Assembly (NCBI RefSeq): GCF_003721435.2
Contig: NZ_CP054585.1
Coordinates: 1,860,001 to 1,924,000, forward strand
DNA length: 64,000 nucleotides
Direction of reading: 5' to 3'
Origin: Halorubrum sp. CBA1229
GTDB taxonomy: Archaea > Halobacteriota > Halobacteria > Halobacteriales > Haloferacaceae
Numbering within the stretch: the stretch's first letter is position 1; each line of letters starts with the position of its first letter. The translations under genes and the position numbers were made by a program. The notes under the pieces were generated by a model. That model made no database searches. It was not told the DNA's origin and worked only from the letters and a program-made list of their open reading frames with translations. Below are positions 41,958 to 51,290 of this stretch, one piece after another.

Positions 41958-42652
41958 CAGTGCGTCACCGTCGCGGCGGCGCCGACGCGGAGGCCGCCAT
42001 CCGTGAACTCGACGTCTTGGATGTCGGTGTCGATGTCGGTCCCGCGCATCTTCAGCACCTGGATCCCGCGCTGCATCCCGTCGTCCTCGAGGTAGTTGTG
42101 CATGAAGACGACGCCGTGCGCGAGGTAGTGCTCCTCCGAGTAGGCGCTCGGGTCGGTCATCTCGGAGATGAGCAGCGTCGTCGCGTCGGTCCGCTTCAGC
42201 GACGAGAGCAGCTGGATCATCGTGTCCTCGTCGTCGTCGAGGAGGAACCGCAGCAGCATGGTGGAGTCGAAGACGACGCGGTCGATGTCGCGGGAGTTGA
42301 TGAAGCCGGTGAGGCGGTTCGTCACCCCGGAGTGGTCCCGGCGCTCGCCGGGGAGGCCGAAGAACCGGCGGCCGTCCGAGGAGAAGGAGTCGAGGAAGGT
42401 GACCCGGTCAGTGTCGAGCGCCCGGTCGAAGCCGAAGTCGTACCCGCTCATGTCGCGGCGGATCCCCTCTTTGGTCTCGTGCATGCTGATGTACAGCACG
42501 TCCTCGCCGTTGCGGGCGCCCTGCGCGGCGAACTGGGAGCAGAACGTCGTTTTCCCGCTGCCGGGAGGGCCGCTGACAACGTACAGGCGGTTCTCCGGGA
42601 AGCCACCGCCGACGAGGTCGTCGAACCCGGGAACGCCGCTTGTGGCGCGCAT
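41957..42652 (-). CDS. KaiC-family RecA-like ATPase
   Basis: The product has 231 residues from MRATSGVPGFDDLVGGGFPE. Walker A is VVSGPPGSGKTTFCSQF (about 26-42), followed by LYISMHETKEGIRRDM, a Walker B-like VVFDSTMLLRFLL, and the KaiC-type C-terminus HGVVFMHNYLEDDG...LKMRGTDIDTDIQ. A single ATPase domain is present, as in archaeal KaiC-like regulators of signalling and motility. The alternative start at 42673 adds seven residues. It sits upstream of the 41957 partner and beside the chemotaxis genes. Confidence 0.85.
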   Translation of the reverse strand: MRATSGVPGFDDLVGGGFPENRLYVVSGPPGSGKTTFCSQFAAQGARNGEDVLYISMHETKEGIRRDMSGYDFGFDRALDTDRVTFLDSFSSDGRRFFGLPGERRDHSGVTNRLTGFINSRDIDRVVFDSTMLLRFLLDDDEDTMIQLLSSLKRTDATTLLISEMTDPSAYSEEHYLAHGVVFMHNYLEDDGMQRGIQVLKMRGTDIDTDIQDVEFTDGGLRVGAAATVTH

Positions 42653-42775
42653 ACGGGGAGACTCGCCGGTCACCGCATAAGGGTTGGCTCCCGTTTCTCA
42701 GGGGTGAGAACGGTCGCGCTCGGGGAGACGCGGTCGTCGGAGCGATCGGCTCCTGCCGCTACGCCTCGCCGGACG

Positions 42776-43240
42776 CTACGCCTCGGCGTCTTCGACCACG
42801 TCGGCGGCGACGTCCTCGACGTCGGGCGAGACCCAGACGACGAAGCGGTCGTCGGATTTGACGATCCCGCGGAGCCCCTCGTCGTCGACGGTCGTGCTCT
42901 GGTCGACGTCCTCGGGCGCGACGTCGCGGACCTGGAACACCTCGTCGACCATCCAGCCGACGGTGCCGCCCTCGTCGATCTCGTCGTCGTCGAACACGAC
43001 GATGCGCTCGCGCGGCCCCTCCTCCGCGATGTCGAAGAGCGTCTTCGGGTCGACGATCGTCGTCGTCCGTCCGCGCAGGTCCATCACGCCCTCGACGTGG
43101 GCCGGCGAGTTGGGGATGCGGGTGAGCTCGCCGGCGTCGACGATCTCGTCGATGACGCCGATGTCCAGACAGTACGTCCCGTCGCCCAGCCCGAACTCCA
43201 ACACCTTCGTCGGTTCGGCCTCCGTCTCGGTGGCTGCCAT
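42776..43240 (-). CDS. cheW: Chemotaxis coupling protein CheW
   Basis: The product has 154 residues and a single CheW domain: VLEFGLGDGTYCLDIGVIDE, RIPNSPAHVEGVMDLRGRTT (the hallmark VxGxxxLRG), GWMVDEVFQV and GIVKSDDRFVVWVS. It links transducers to CheA at the membrane. It is divergent from cheB, with 102 bp between them that hold a symmetrical hairpin (43276-43293) and a TATA box on each side. Confidence 0.95.
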   Translation of the reverse strand: MAATETEAEPTKVLEFGLGDGTYCLDIGVIDEIVDAGELTRIPNSPAHVEGVMDLRGRTTTIVDPKTLFDIAEEGPRERIVVFDDDEIDEGGTVGWMVDEVFQVRDVAPEDVDQSTTVDDEGLRGIVKSDDRFVVWVSPDVEDVAADVVEDAEA

Positions 43241-43275
43241 GGGCTATCCTGCGATGAAGTCACCAATAACCGTGT

Positions 43276-43293
43276 CCCCTGAATTATCAGGGG
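43276..43293. promoter_or_regulatory. Inverted repeat between cheW and cheB promoters
   Basis: CCCCTGA-ATTA-TCAGGGG is a perfect 7-bp inverted repeat. It lies 18 nt upstream of the cheB TATA box (CATTTATGC, 43311-43319) and just upstream of a cheW TATA-like GGTTATT (minus strand, about 43265-43271). A dimeric regulator bound here could control both directions of the taxis genes. This is an inference from symmetry and place. Confidence 0.45.
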
Positions 43294-43342
43294 TGATTCC
43301 TGGGTCCGTGCATTTATGCTCATTCTGGTTCCGGTTTCGCAC

Positions 43343-44455
43343 ATGAGTAGGACGACGGATCGGCGGGGCGGTCGCGACGACTCCTTGCGGGTCGTTGTCG
43401 TCGACGACTCGCCGTTTATGCGAGGGCTGATCGCCGATCTCCTGACGGACGCCGGAGTGGCGGTGGTCGGCGAGGCCGGCGACGGCGCCGAGGCGCTGTC
43501 GGTGGTCGCCGAGACGCGCCCGGACGTGGTGACGATGGACGTCGAGATGCCGGGGATGGGGGGACTGGAGGCCGTCGAGCGGCTGATGGACGAGACGCCG
43601 ACGCCGGTCCTGATGCTGTCCGCCCACACCGCCGAGGGCGCGGCGGTGACCTTCGAGGCGCTCGAGCGCGGCGCGGTCGACTTCTTCTCGAAGCCCGGCG
43701 GCGAGGTGTCGACCGGCGTCTCTCGCGAGTCCGACCGGCTCGTCGAGGCGGTCAAGTCGGTCGCGGACGCCGACCTCGACGCGGCGACGCGCGACCGGCG
43801 CGAGCGCGACCGCGCCGACGCGGCCGGTGCGGCCGACTCGGCGGGCGGCTCGATCGGTTCGTCGGGCGACGGGACGGTCGACGTCGACGCCCCGCTGACG
43901 GTCGTGATCGGTGCGTCCACCGGCGGCCCGAACGCGGTCGAACGCGTGATGTCGGCGCTGCCGATGGGGGACTGCCGGGTCGTCATCGTCCAGCACATGC
44001 CGGAGGCGTTCACTTCGCGGTTCGCCGACCGGCTCGACGCGGCCTCGGCGTACGACGTGCGCGAGGCGAGCGACGGGGCGCGGATCGGGGCGGGGGAGGC
44101 GGTCGTCGCCCGCGGCGGGAGCCACACCCGGATCGACGGCTACCGCGCGGGACGGCTCCGCGTCAAGCTCGACGAGGACGACTCGCAGTCGGTGACGCCG
44201 GCCGCCGACGTGACGATGCGCTCGGCGGCCCAAGTGATCGACGATCCGCTCGTCGGCGTCGTATTGACGGGGATGGGCGCCGACGCCGCCGAGGGGATCC
44301 GGGCGATGGCCGACGCCGGCGCGCGGACGATCGCGCAGAGCGAGGACACCTGCGTCATCTACGGGATGCCGAAGCGCGCGGTGGAGACGGGCGGCGTCGA
44401 CGAGGTGTGCGACCTCGACGACGTCGCCGGCGCGATCGTGGGGGGTGAGGCCTGA
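43343..44455 (+). CDS. cheB: Chemotaxis methylesterase/response regulator CheB
   Basis: The product has 370 residues. The receiver domain (about 15-130) has the acid pair Asp21-Asp22 and phosphoacceptor Asp66 in VVTMDVEMPGMGG. An acidic linker follows. The methylesterase domain (about 185-365) has the catalytic triad Ser192 (GASTGGPN), His218 (VQHMPE) and Asp314 (LTGMGADAAEG). It removes methyl groups from transducer glutamates in response to CheA phosphorylation. Start 43343 is supported by the TATA box about 30 nt upstream. It overlaps cheA by one base. Confidence 0.97.
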   Translation: MSRTTDRRGGRDDSLRVVVVDDSPFMRGLIADLLTDAGVAVVGEAGDGAEALSVVAETRPDVVTMDVEMPGMGGLEAVERLMDETPTPVLMLSAHTAEGAAVTFEALERGAVDFFSKPGGEVSTGVSRESDRLVEAVKSVADADLDAATRDRRERDRADAAGAADSAGGSIGSSGDGTVDVDAPLTVVIGASTGGPNAVERVMSALPMGDCRVVIVQHMPEAFTSRFADRLDAASAYDVREASDGARIGAGEAVVARGGSHTRIDGYRAGRLRVKLDEDDSQSVTPAADVTMRSAAQVIDDPLVGVVLTGMGADAAEGIRAMADAGARTIAQSEDTCVIYGMPKRAVETGGVDEVCDLDDVAGAIVGGEA

Positions 44456-46761
44456 TGGACTCCCACCGCGCCGCGTTCGTCGCCGAGGCCGAGGACGGGA
44501 TCACAGACCTCAACAACGCCCTGCTCGCCCTCGAGGCGGATCCCGAGGACGCCGAGGCGATGGACGACGTGTTCCGCGTCGCCCACACGCTGAAGGGGAA
44601 CGCCGCGGCGATGGGGTACGACGACGTCTCCGACTTCGGGCACGCCTTAGAGGACTTACTCGACGCGGTCCGGCAGGGCGACCGCGAGGTGACGCCGGAG
44701 CTGATGGACCTCTTGTTCGAGGGCGTCGACACCGTCGAAGCGATGGTCGCGGAGATCGCCGATACCGGCGAGGTGTCGACCGACCCGTCGGATCTGGAGG
44801 GCCGCCTCCGCGAGATGGAGGAGCACGGAACCGTCGGTGGCGACTCGGCGGACGACGGGTCCGCTGGAGACACCGAGGACGAGACGACCGACGGCGAGGG
44901 GGGCGCCGCCGCCGACAGTAACGACGAGCCTGACGCCGCCGACACAGCGGACGAGCCCGACGCCGATGTCTCCGTCCCCGACCTCCCCGCGGCCGCCGCG
45001 GCGCTCGACGCCCCGGTCGTGTACGCCGACGTGACGGTCGGCGAGACGGCGATGGCCGGCGTCGACGCCGCGCTCGTCCTCCAGGCGCTCGACGGGCAGT
45101 TCGACGGCCACGTCACCGATCCGGACCCGGACGCGCTGGAGGACGGCGAGTACGACGAGGGGTTCGACGCCTTCGTCTCCGGCGCCGACCCCGACGTGGT
45201 CGCGGAGGGACTCGGCGCGCTCACGCAGGTCGAGTCGATCGCGACGGCGCTCGTCGGTGACGACGGGGAGTCGTCCGACGCGTCCGACGAGAGCGCCGCT
45301 GCTGATGAGGAACCGGACGCGGGGAGCGAGGGCGAGGAGCCGGACTCCGTCGAGGAACGGGCCGAGGAGTTCGAGCCCGCTGACCCGGAGGCTGTCGAGG
45401 AGGACGGCGCCGAGGACGACGAGACCGAGCCGGACGAGACCGATTCGGAGAGCCCCGACGAGGCCGATTCGGAGAGCCCCGACAACCAGTCAGGCTCGCC
45501 GTCCGGGAAGGGCGACCGCGACGAGATCAAGTCGATCCGGGTCGACGTCGACCAGGTCGACGAGCTGTACGGGCTCGTCGAGCAGCTGGTGACGAGCCGG
45601 ATCAAGCTCCGTCGGGAGCTGGAGGAGGCGGACGCCGAGTCGGACGCCTTAGACGAGCTCGACAAGCTCGCCTCCAGCCTGCAGGACACCGCGATGGACA
45701 TGCGGCTCATCCCGTTCTCGCAGGTGTCCGACTCCTTCCCGCGGCTCGTCCGCGACATCTCGCGGGACCTCGACAAGCGGATCGACTTCGAGATCGAGGG
45801 CGACGACGTCGAGCTCGACCGGACGATCCTGACGGAGATGCGCGACCCGCTCGTGCACGTCCTGCGGAACGCGGTCGACCATGGGATCGAATCGCCCGAG
45901 GAGCGCGAGGCCGCCGGTAAGGACCCGACCGGGCACGTCAGGCTCACGGCCGAGCGCGAGCGCGACCATGTGATCATCGAGGTCGCCGACGACGGCGGCG
46001 GGCTCGACCCGGACCAGCTCCGCGAGAAGGCGGTCGACGAGGGCGTCAAGAGCCGCGAGGCCGTCGAGGCGATGGAGGACGACGAGGTGTACGACCTCGT
46101 CTTCCACCCCGGCTTCTCCACCGCGGAGGAGGTCACCGACGTCTCCGGGCGCGGCGTCGGGATGGACGTTGTCAGGACCACCGCCCGCGACCTCGACGGC
46201 TCCGTCGCGGTCGAGAGCGAGCCGGGCGAGGGGACCACGGTGCGGTTCCGGCTCCCGGTCACCGTCGCCATCGTGAAGGTGATGTTCGTCGACGTCGGCG
46301 GCACGGAGTACGGCATCCCGATCAAGTCGATCGCGGAGGTCGCCCGCGCCGACGACGTGGAGGAGGTCCACGGCGACGAGATCGTCCGCCACGAGGACGA
46401 CCTGTACCCCGTGATCCGGCTGAACGAACGGCTCGCGGAGAGCGACGCCGCGGCGGCCGGGTCGGGCGTCGGCGGATCCGCGGAAGGCGACGCCGCCGCC
46501 GGCGACGCCGCCCCGGAGGGCGCCTCGCCGCCCGACGCCGAGGCCGCGACGACCGACGGCGGCGTCGCCGACGAGGGGATGCTCGTGCGGATCCGCGAAG
46601 AGACGCGCCAGGTCGCGCTCCACTGCGACGCCGTCCTCGATCAGGAGGAAGTGGTGGTGAAACCGCTCGACGGCCCGCTGTCGGGGACGCCGGGACTCAG
46701 CGGCACGGCCGTCCTCGGCGACGGCGACGTCGTGGCCGTGCTCGACGTGGTGAGCCTATGA
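44455..46761 (+). CDS. cheA: Chemotaxis histidine kinase CheA
   Basis: The product has 768 residues. The N-terminal Hpt domain has His44 in VAHTLKGNAAAMGY. There is a P2-like region (about 180-265), then a long acidic linker that includes the DNA-repeat segment DEADSESPD. The dimerisation helices are KSIRVDVDQVDELYGLVEQL onward. The HATPase has LRNAVDHGIESPEER (N box), ADDGGGLD (G1) and GRGVGMDVV (G2). The CheW-like P5 domain runs from about 600 with an Ala/Gly/Asp insert in its middle. It phosphorylates CheB and CheY. No cheY gene is in the window. It is coupled to cheR by a 4-bp overlap. Confidence 0.97.
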   Translation: MDSHRAAFVAEAEDGITDLNNALLALEADPEDAEAMDDVFRVAHTLKGNAAAMGYDDVSDFGHALEDLLDAVRQGDREVTPELMDLLFEGVDTVEAMVAEIADTGEVSTDPSDLEGRLREMEEHGTVGGDSADDGSAGDTEDETTDGEGGAAADSNDEPDAADTADEPDADVSVPDLPAAAAALDAPVVYADVTVGETAMAGVDAALVLQALDGQFDGHVTDPDPDALEDGEYDEGFDAFVSGADPDVVAEGLGALTQVESIATALVGDDGESSDASDESAAADEEPDAGSEGEEPDSVEERAEEFEPADPEAVEEDGAEDDETEPDETDSESPDEADSESPDNQSGSPSGKGDRDEIKSIRVDVDQVDELYGLVEQLVTSRIKLRRELEEADAESDALDELDKLASSLQDTAMDMRLIPFSQVSDSFPRLVRDISRDLDKRIDFEIEGDDVELDRTILTEMRDPLVHVLRNAVDHGIESPEEREAAGKDPTGHVRLTAERERDHVIIEVADDGGGLDPDQLREKAVDEGVKSREAVEAMEDDEVYDLVFHPGFSTAEEVTDVSGRGVGMDVVRTTARDLDGSVAVESEPGEGTTVRFRLPVTVAIVKVMFVDVGGTEYGIPIKSIAEVARADDVEEVHGDEIVRHEDDLYPVIRLNERLAESDAAAAGSGVGGSAEGDAAAGDAAPEGASPPDAEAATTDGGVADEGMLVRIREETRQVALHCDAVLDQEEVVVKPLDGPLSGTPGLSGTAVLGDGDVVAVLDVVSL

Positions 46762-47561
46762 GCGGCGAGACCGCCTTCGAAGGGGTCCTCCGACAGATCG
46801 ACGACACCGTCCCGTTCGAGCCCGGGTACTACAACGAGTCGTACCTCGACCGGCGGATCACGGCACGGATGCGCCGCCGCGACACCGAGTCGCACGCGGA
46901 GTACGAGCGGCTGCTCCGCGAGGACGACGACGAGCGGCAGGCGCTGATGGACGCGCTCACGATCAACGTGACGGAGTTCTTCCGCAACCCCGAGATGTGG
47001 GACGTGCTCCGCGACGTGCTCCGCGAGCGGACGAGCGAGCAGCGCCGGGTCCGCGTCTGGTCGGCCCCTTCGGCGGACGGTCGCGAGCCGTACTCGGTCG
47101 CGATGCTCGCCTGCGACGACCCCGAGATCGACGAGTCGCGAGTCGAGGTGCTCGGCTCCGACATCAGCGAGGAAGCGCTCGAGAACGCCCGCACCGGCGT
47201 CTACCACACGACCCGGACGACGGACATCGCCGAGGAGCTCGAGCCGCTCTCGGACCCCGACCGCTACGTCGACCGCGACGGCGACACGTTCCGTGTTCGT
47301 CCGGCGGTCCAGCGCCTCGTCGACTTCGAGACGCACGACCTGATCCGCGACGGCGCGCGCGACCCCTTCGACGTCGTGTTGTGCCGCAACCTGTTGATCT
47401 ACATCGACGTCGACCACAAGACGGCGCTGTTCGACACGCTCGAGGCGTCGCTCGCCGAGGACGGGGTGCTCGTGCTCGGTATGACGGAGAGCGTCCCGCC
47501 GGACCGCTCCGACAGGTACGAACCGATCGACAAGCGTCGACGGGTGTTCGGGAGGGTCTGA
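46758..47561 (+). CDS. cheR: Chemotaxis protein methyltransferase CheR
   Basis: The product has 267 residues. The N-terminal helical domain includes YLDRRITARMRRRDTESHAE, and NVTEFFRNPEMW is a CheR hallmark. The SAM domain has VRVWSAPSADGREPYSVAML, EVLGSDISEEALENAR and DVVLCRNLLIYIDV. It methylates glutamates of the signalling transducers. It overlaps cheA by 4 bp and the HEAT gene by one base, all in one operon. Confidence 0.96.
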   Translation: MSGETAFEGVLRQIDDTVPFEPGYYNESYLDRRITARMRRRDTESHAEYERLLREDDDERQALMDALTINVTEFFRNPEMWDVLRDVLRERTSEQRRVRVWSAPSADGREPYSVAMLACDDPEIDESRVEVLGSDISEEALENARTGVYHTTRTTDIAEELEPLSDPDRYVDRDGDTFRVRPAVQRLVDFETHDLIRDGARDPFDVVLCRNLLIYIDVDHKTALFDTLEASLAEDGVLVLGMTESVPPDRSDRYEPIDKRRRVFGRV

Positions 47562-48772
47562 TGTCGCTGTACCAGTACGCCCGAGACGGGAACGCGGAAC
47601 GGCTCAGGGACGCGCTGGGCAGCGACAGCGCCGCGGTCCGGCGCCGGGCGGCCGAGTTCCTCGGCGAGATCGGCGACGCCGACGATCAGGCGACGGTCGA
47701 CGGGCTCCTCCGCGCGGCGACGAGCGACGACGACGCCGCGGTCCGCGGGGCCGCCGTCGACGCGCTTGACGAGCTCGGGCAGGCGGCGCTCGAACAGCTG
47801 CTTCAGGAGCTCACCGGCACCAGCGGCTCCGAGGCGGAGTGGGTCACCGCCCGCAAGTTCGCACGCGCGCTCAAGGCCGACCGCCCGGAGCTCCGGATGG
47901 CGGCCGCGAACGCGCTCGGTCGACTCGACGACGCGAGCGGCCTCCAGCACCTCGTCGAGGCGCTCGACGACGAGGACTCACGGGTCAGGCTGCGCGCCTG
48001 TCAGGCGTGCGGGACGTTCGCGGACCCGCGGTCGGTGCCGGCGCTGACGGAGCGATTGGACGACGACGACCCGCGGGTCAGGCGAGCCGCGGCGAACGCG
48101 CTCGGGAACGTCGGGACGGACCAGGCGCTCGCCCCTCTGCTCGACCTCCTCGACGACGGCGACGAGTCGCTCCGACGGATCGCCGCCGGCGCGCTCGGGA
48201 AGGCGAATAACCCCGAGCCGGTGGAGCCGCTGGCGCGGGCGCTCGGCGACGAGAGCGCGGTCGTCCGCAACGCCGCGGTGTACTCGGTCATCGAGCTGCT
48301 GTCGAACGTGCCGACCCAACAGAGCCACGCGGTCCGCGACCGCGTCGTCTCCGAGCTGAAGTCGGCCGACGACGCCACGGTCGTCGAGCCGCTCGTCGAG
48401 ATCCTCACGGACGGCCAACAGGACCGTCAGCGGCGGAACGCGGCGTGGATCCTCGGCCGCGTCGCGGAGCCGGAGTCGGCGATCGCGGTCGAGGCGCTCG
48501 CGGACGCGCTCGCCGACGAGGACCCGCAGACCGCGCAGTTCGCGGCCACGAGCCTCAAGAGCCTCGGCGGCCCGATCGTCGAGGACCGACTGCTCGACCG
48601 GCTCGGTACCGAACACCCGGAGGACGCCCGGGCGAAGGCGGTGTTCGTCCTCGGACAAGTCGGCGGGCAGGAGACGCTGAATCGGCTCGAAGAGCTCACC
48701 GACGACGAGAGCTCCGCGGTCCGGAAGCGGGTGTTCTCGGCGGTGTCCAAGCTCCGGGCGGGGGGACCGTAA
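47561..48772 (+). CDS. HEAT-repeat protein of the taxis cluster
   Basis: The product has 403 residues made of about ten HEAT/PBS-lyase-type repeats, each of about 31 residues with the pattern VRRxAAxALGxxG (for example VRRRAAEFLGEIGDADD, RVRRAAANALGNVGTD, LRRIAAGALGKANNPE). There is no catalytic residue. In Halobacterium the equivalent gene sits beside cheF and its product binds Che proteins and is needed for taxis. The same gene order here supports the same role as an adaptor between Che signalling and the archaellum motor. Confidence 0.88.
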   Translation: MSLYQYARDGNAERLRDALGSDSAAVRRRAAEFLGEIGDADDQATVDGLLRAATSDDDAAVRGAAVDALDELGQAALEQLLQELTGTSGSEAEWVTARKFARALKADRPELRMAAANALGRLDDASGLQHLVEALDDEDSRVRLRACQACGTFADPRSVPALTERLDDDDPRVRRAAANALGNVGTDQALAPLLDLLDDGDESLRRIAAGALGKANNPEPVEPLARALGDESAVVRNAAVYSVIELLSNVPTQQSHAVRDRVVSELKSADDATVVEPLVEILTDGQQDRQRRNAAWILGRVAEPESAIAVEALADALADEDPQTAQFAATSLKSLGGPIVEDRLLDRLGTEHPEDARAKAVFVLGQVGGQETLNRLEELTDDESSAVRKRVFSAVSKLRAGGP

Positions 48773-49645
48773 ATGTCCAACGGCGGCGGCGAGTACAAGG
48801 TGACGGATACCCAGGGACGCTTCGCGGTCGCCGTCCGCGAGGGACGGAAGGTGAGCGACGTCTCGTGGACGCCCGGCCGGGTGCTCCTCTCGAACCGGCG
48901 GCTGATCTTGGCCGGCAACGACGGGAAGCGCACGATTCCCCTCTCGGAGCTCCGGGGACTGGGCGGGCGACACGACGCCAACCAGTCGGTCGCGCGCGTC
49001 TCCAACTACGTGAGCTTCGATCTCGGCGACCAGGTGCTGTTGGTCACCGCGTCCGACCACGAGTCGTTCGAGCGCGACGTCTACCGGGCGCTGCTCGACC
49101 AGCGGACGGTGATGGCGAAACACCCCGCGATCGAGGGGGGCGTCGTCCAGGAGACCGAGTGGGAACAGGCCCGCGTGAAGATCGACGAGAACGGGCTCAA
49201 CGCCGCCTTGGAGAGCGGCGCGTTCGTGAAGTTCGACCTGGACGACATCAGCGGTCTCGACGCGGCCAAACGCACCGTCAAGGGCGAGAAGAAGCCCGTC
49301 ATCGAGGTGTCCCACACCGACGACGAGGGAACCAGCATCGAGACGCACGTCGCGGGCGACCCCAACCGGATGCGGTTCGTCGAGGCGTGGCTCCGGAAGG
49401 GCGAGGAGCGGAGCTCGACGAACGTCGACCTCTCCAGCCGCGACCGAGAGGTGTTGATGGCGCTGTACTCCGGCGTCTCGCCGTTCGAGATCCCATCGTT
49501 CCTCGGGATGGACGTCGACGCGGTCGAGGAGACGTTCGAGCGGCTCGTCGAGCTCGACGTGGTCGAGGAGGTTCGGGTGCGCCGCGAGGTGGCGCTCAAC
49601 TCCCGCGGCCGCAACATCGCCAGCGAGGCGATGAACGAGCAGTAG
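48773..49645 (+). CDS. cheF: Taxis protein CheF (DUF439 family)
   Basis: The product has 290 residues. The N-terminal PH-like part VSWTPGRVLLSNRRLILAGN then KRTIPLSELRGLGGRHDANQ and YVSFDLGDQVLLVTAS is typical of DUF439. A second similar domain follows (KHPAIEGGVVQETEWEQARV). The C-terminus is a winged-helix-like segment LSSRDREVLMALYSGVSPFE, SFLGMDVDAVEETFERLVEL. CheF links phosphorylated CheY to the archaellum switch complex (ArlCDE) in haloarchaea. It begins directly after the HEAT gene stop and closes the operon. Confidence 0.93.
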   Translation: MSNGGGEYKVTDTQGRFAVAVREGRKVSDVSWTPGRVLLSNRRLILAGNDGKRTIPLSELRGLGGRHDANQSVARVSNYVSFDLGDQVLLVTASDHESFERDVYRALLDQRTVMAKHPAIEGGVVQETEWEQARVKIDENGLNAALESGAFVKFDLDDISGLDAAKRTVKGEKKPVIEVSHTDDEGTSIETHVAGDPNRMRFVEAWLRKGEERSSTNVDLSSRDREVLMALYSGVSPFEIPSFLGMDVDAVEETFERLVELDVVEEVRVRREVALNSRGRNIASEAMNEQ

Positions 49646-49846
49646 GCGCGCCGTCAGGTTTACTCGCGACTGTGGACATAGCGAACAGCCGGCGCAGCTT
49701 CCCTCCGCGACGGTGCGCCGGGCTCCCGCCTCGGCCGCCGCGGGCGGTCGATCAGCTCACGGACGCGTTGGCCGCGGCATCGCTCATAAACGGACGGAGC
49801 GTCGGCGTCGAACCATATTTAAGTCGCCGCCCGGCCGAGTGAGGCC

Positions 49847-50560
49847 ATGAGCTACGAGGCGGTGTGCTTCGACCTCGACAACACCTTGTACCCGTACGCG
49901 CCGTGCAACGAGGCGGGCAAGCGGGCGGCGCTCGCGGCGTTCCGCGAGCACGGATACGAGATGGACCGGGCGACGTTCGACGAGCTGTACGCGACCGCGC
50001 GGCGGGAGGCGAAACGGGAGACCCGCGAGACCGCCGCCTCCCACGACCGGCACATCTACTTCAAGCGCGCGCTGCGCCGCCACGCCGGGGAGCGTGACGC
50101 CGCGACCGCACTCGCGCTCGGCGACGCCTACTGGGAGGGGTACGCGAGCGCGATGGAGCTGTGCGACGGGGTCGAACCCGTCTTCGACGCCCTGGCGGAG
50201 TCGGGGACCGACGTCGCGGTCGTGACGAACCTCACGACCCGCGTCCAGCTGCAGAAGCTCGCGCGACTGGAGATCGACGACCGGATCGACCGGCTCGTCA
50301 CCTCTGAGGAAGTGGGTCGCGAGAAGCCGAGCGCGCTCCCCTTCACGACCGCGCTCGCGGCGTTCGACTGCCGCCCGAGCGAGGCGCTGATGGTCGGCGA
50401 CAACGTCGAGGCCGACGTCGCCGGCGCGAACGCGGTCGGGATGGACACCGCGTTGTTCGTCGCCGACGGCGACACGGCCGCCGCCGCGGAGCTCTCCGAG
50501 GAGCGGCGCCCGGACCACCGTCTCGGCGACTTCGCCGACCTGACGGAGGTGGTGGCGTGA
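49847..50560 (+). CDS. HAD-superfamily phosphatase, candidate ribulose-1,5-bisphosphate phosphatase
   Basis: The product has 237 residues. HAD motif I is [11 protein letters not shown] (Asp9 nucleophile, Asp11), motif II VVTNLTT, motif [13 protein letters not shown] (Lys) and motif [16 protein letters not shown] helical cap of subclass I lies at about 15-100. By family it is a small-molecule phosphatase. It is coupled by a 4-bp overlap to a class II aldolase gene, and the isomerase and kinase genes follow. This is the gene set reported for the non-carboxylating pentose bisphosphate pathway of halophilic archaea, in which a HAD enzyme turns RuBP into ribulose-1-phosphate. The substrate is inferred from this context. 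CATATTTAAG 30 nt upstream is the promoter. Confidence 0.8.
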   Translation: MSYEAVCFDLDNTLYPYAPCNEAGKRAALAAFREHGYEMDRATFDELYATARREAKRETRETAASHDRHIYFKRALRRHAGERDAATALALGDAYWEGYASAMELCDGVEPVFDALAESGTDVAVVTNLTTRVQLQKLARLEIDDRIDRLVTSEEVGREKPSALPFTTALAAFDCRPSEALMVGDNVEADVAGANAVGMDTALFVADGDTAAAAELSEERRPDHRLGDFADLTEVVA

Positions 50561-51231
50561 GCCGGGACGCGACGGACCCCGACCCGGAGCTGCTCCGCGA
50601 GGCCCGCGAGGCGGTCGTCGAGTACGCCCCGGCGCTCGCCGCCCTGACGCCCGGTCGGACCGGGAACCTCAGCGTCCGCGACGGCGACGCGGTCGCGGTG
50701 ACGCCGACGGGGGTCCCGTACGACTCGTTCGACGCCGACGACGTGCCGGTCGTCGGCCTCGACGGCGAGCGGCTGGCCGGCCGGATGGCGCCGTCGAGCG
50801 AGGTGCCGATGCATACGGGCATTTATAAACACGACCGGCCGGGCGCGGTCGTCCACACCCACTCGCCGTGGGCGACGACGATGGCGACGCTCGGTCGGAA
50901 GCTGCCGCCCGTCCACTACATGATCGTCTCGGTGGGCCGCGAGGTGCCGCTCGCCGACTACGCGCCGTACGGCACCGAGGAGCTGGCCGCGAACGTCGTC
51001 GCCGCGATGGCCGAGGCCGACTCCGACGCGGCGATCCTCGCGAACCACGGGCTCGTGGTGACCGGGCCGGACTTAGAGACCGCCGTGGAGAACACCCACC
51101 ACGTCGAGGACCTCTGCCGGCTCTATCTCCGGGCGTCGGCGGTCGGCGAGCCGAACGTCCTCACCGACGACCAGCTGGTGACCGTCGAGGAGCGGTTCGA
51201 GAGCTACGGGCAGCAGCCGGACGCGGAGTGA
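50557..51231 (+). CDS. Class II aldolase, candidate ribulose-1-phosphate aldolase
   Basis: The product has 224 residues from a GTG start overlapping the HAD gene (GTGA). Class II aldolase motifs are [38 protein letters not shown] (Ser-Ser-Glu binding substrate phosphate) and [10 protein letters not shown] (His100 and His102, zinc ligands). ANHGLVVTG carries the third zinc His. It is the fuculose-1-phosphate aldolase type. In the halophile pathway the aldolase splits ribulose-1-phosphate into glycolaldehyde and dihydroxyacetone phosphate. The family fits well, and the substrate is taken from context. Confidence 0.85.
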   Translation: MSRDATDPDPELLREAREAVVEYAPALAALTPGRTGNLSVRDGDAVAVTPTGVPYDSFDADDVPVVGLDGERLAGRMAPSSEVPMHTGIYKHDRPGAVVHTHSPWATTMATLGRKLPPVHYMIVSVGREVPLADYAPYGTEELAANVVAAMAEADSDAAILANHGLVVTGPDLETAVENTHHVEDLCRLYLRASAVGEPNVLTDDQLVTVEERFESYGQQPDAE

Positions 51232-51257
51232 GCCCCGATTCCGTGACAGTCGCCCGG

Positions 51258-51269
51258 TTTTATAAATAG
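51258..51269 (+). promoter_or_regulatory. TATA box of isomerase-kinase unit
   Basis: TTTTATAAATAG lies about 28 nt before the ATG at 51291, in the 59-bp gap after the aldolase gene. The four pathway genes are thus two transcription units placed head to tail, which may be regulated separately. Confidence 0.7.
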
Positions 51270-51290
51270 CCGGACGGCTACCGGATCGAT

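Noticed and set aside
48773-49645. CheF gene as an unrelated PH-domain protein
   Set aside because: Gene order cheR-HEAT-DUF439 and the two-domain plus winged-helix layout match the CheF family of haloarchaea.
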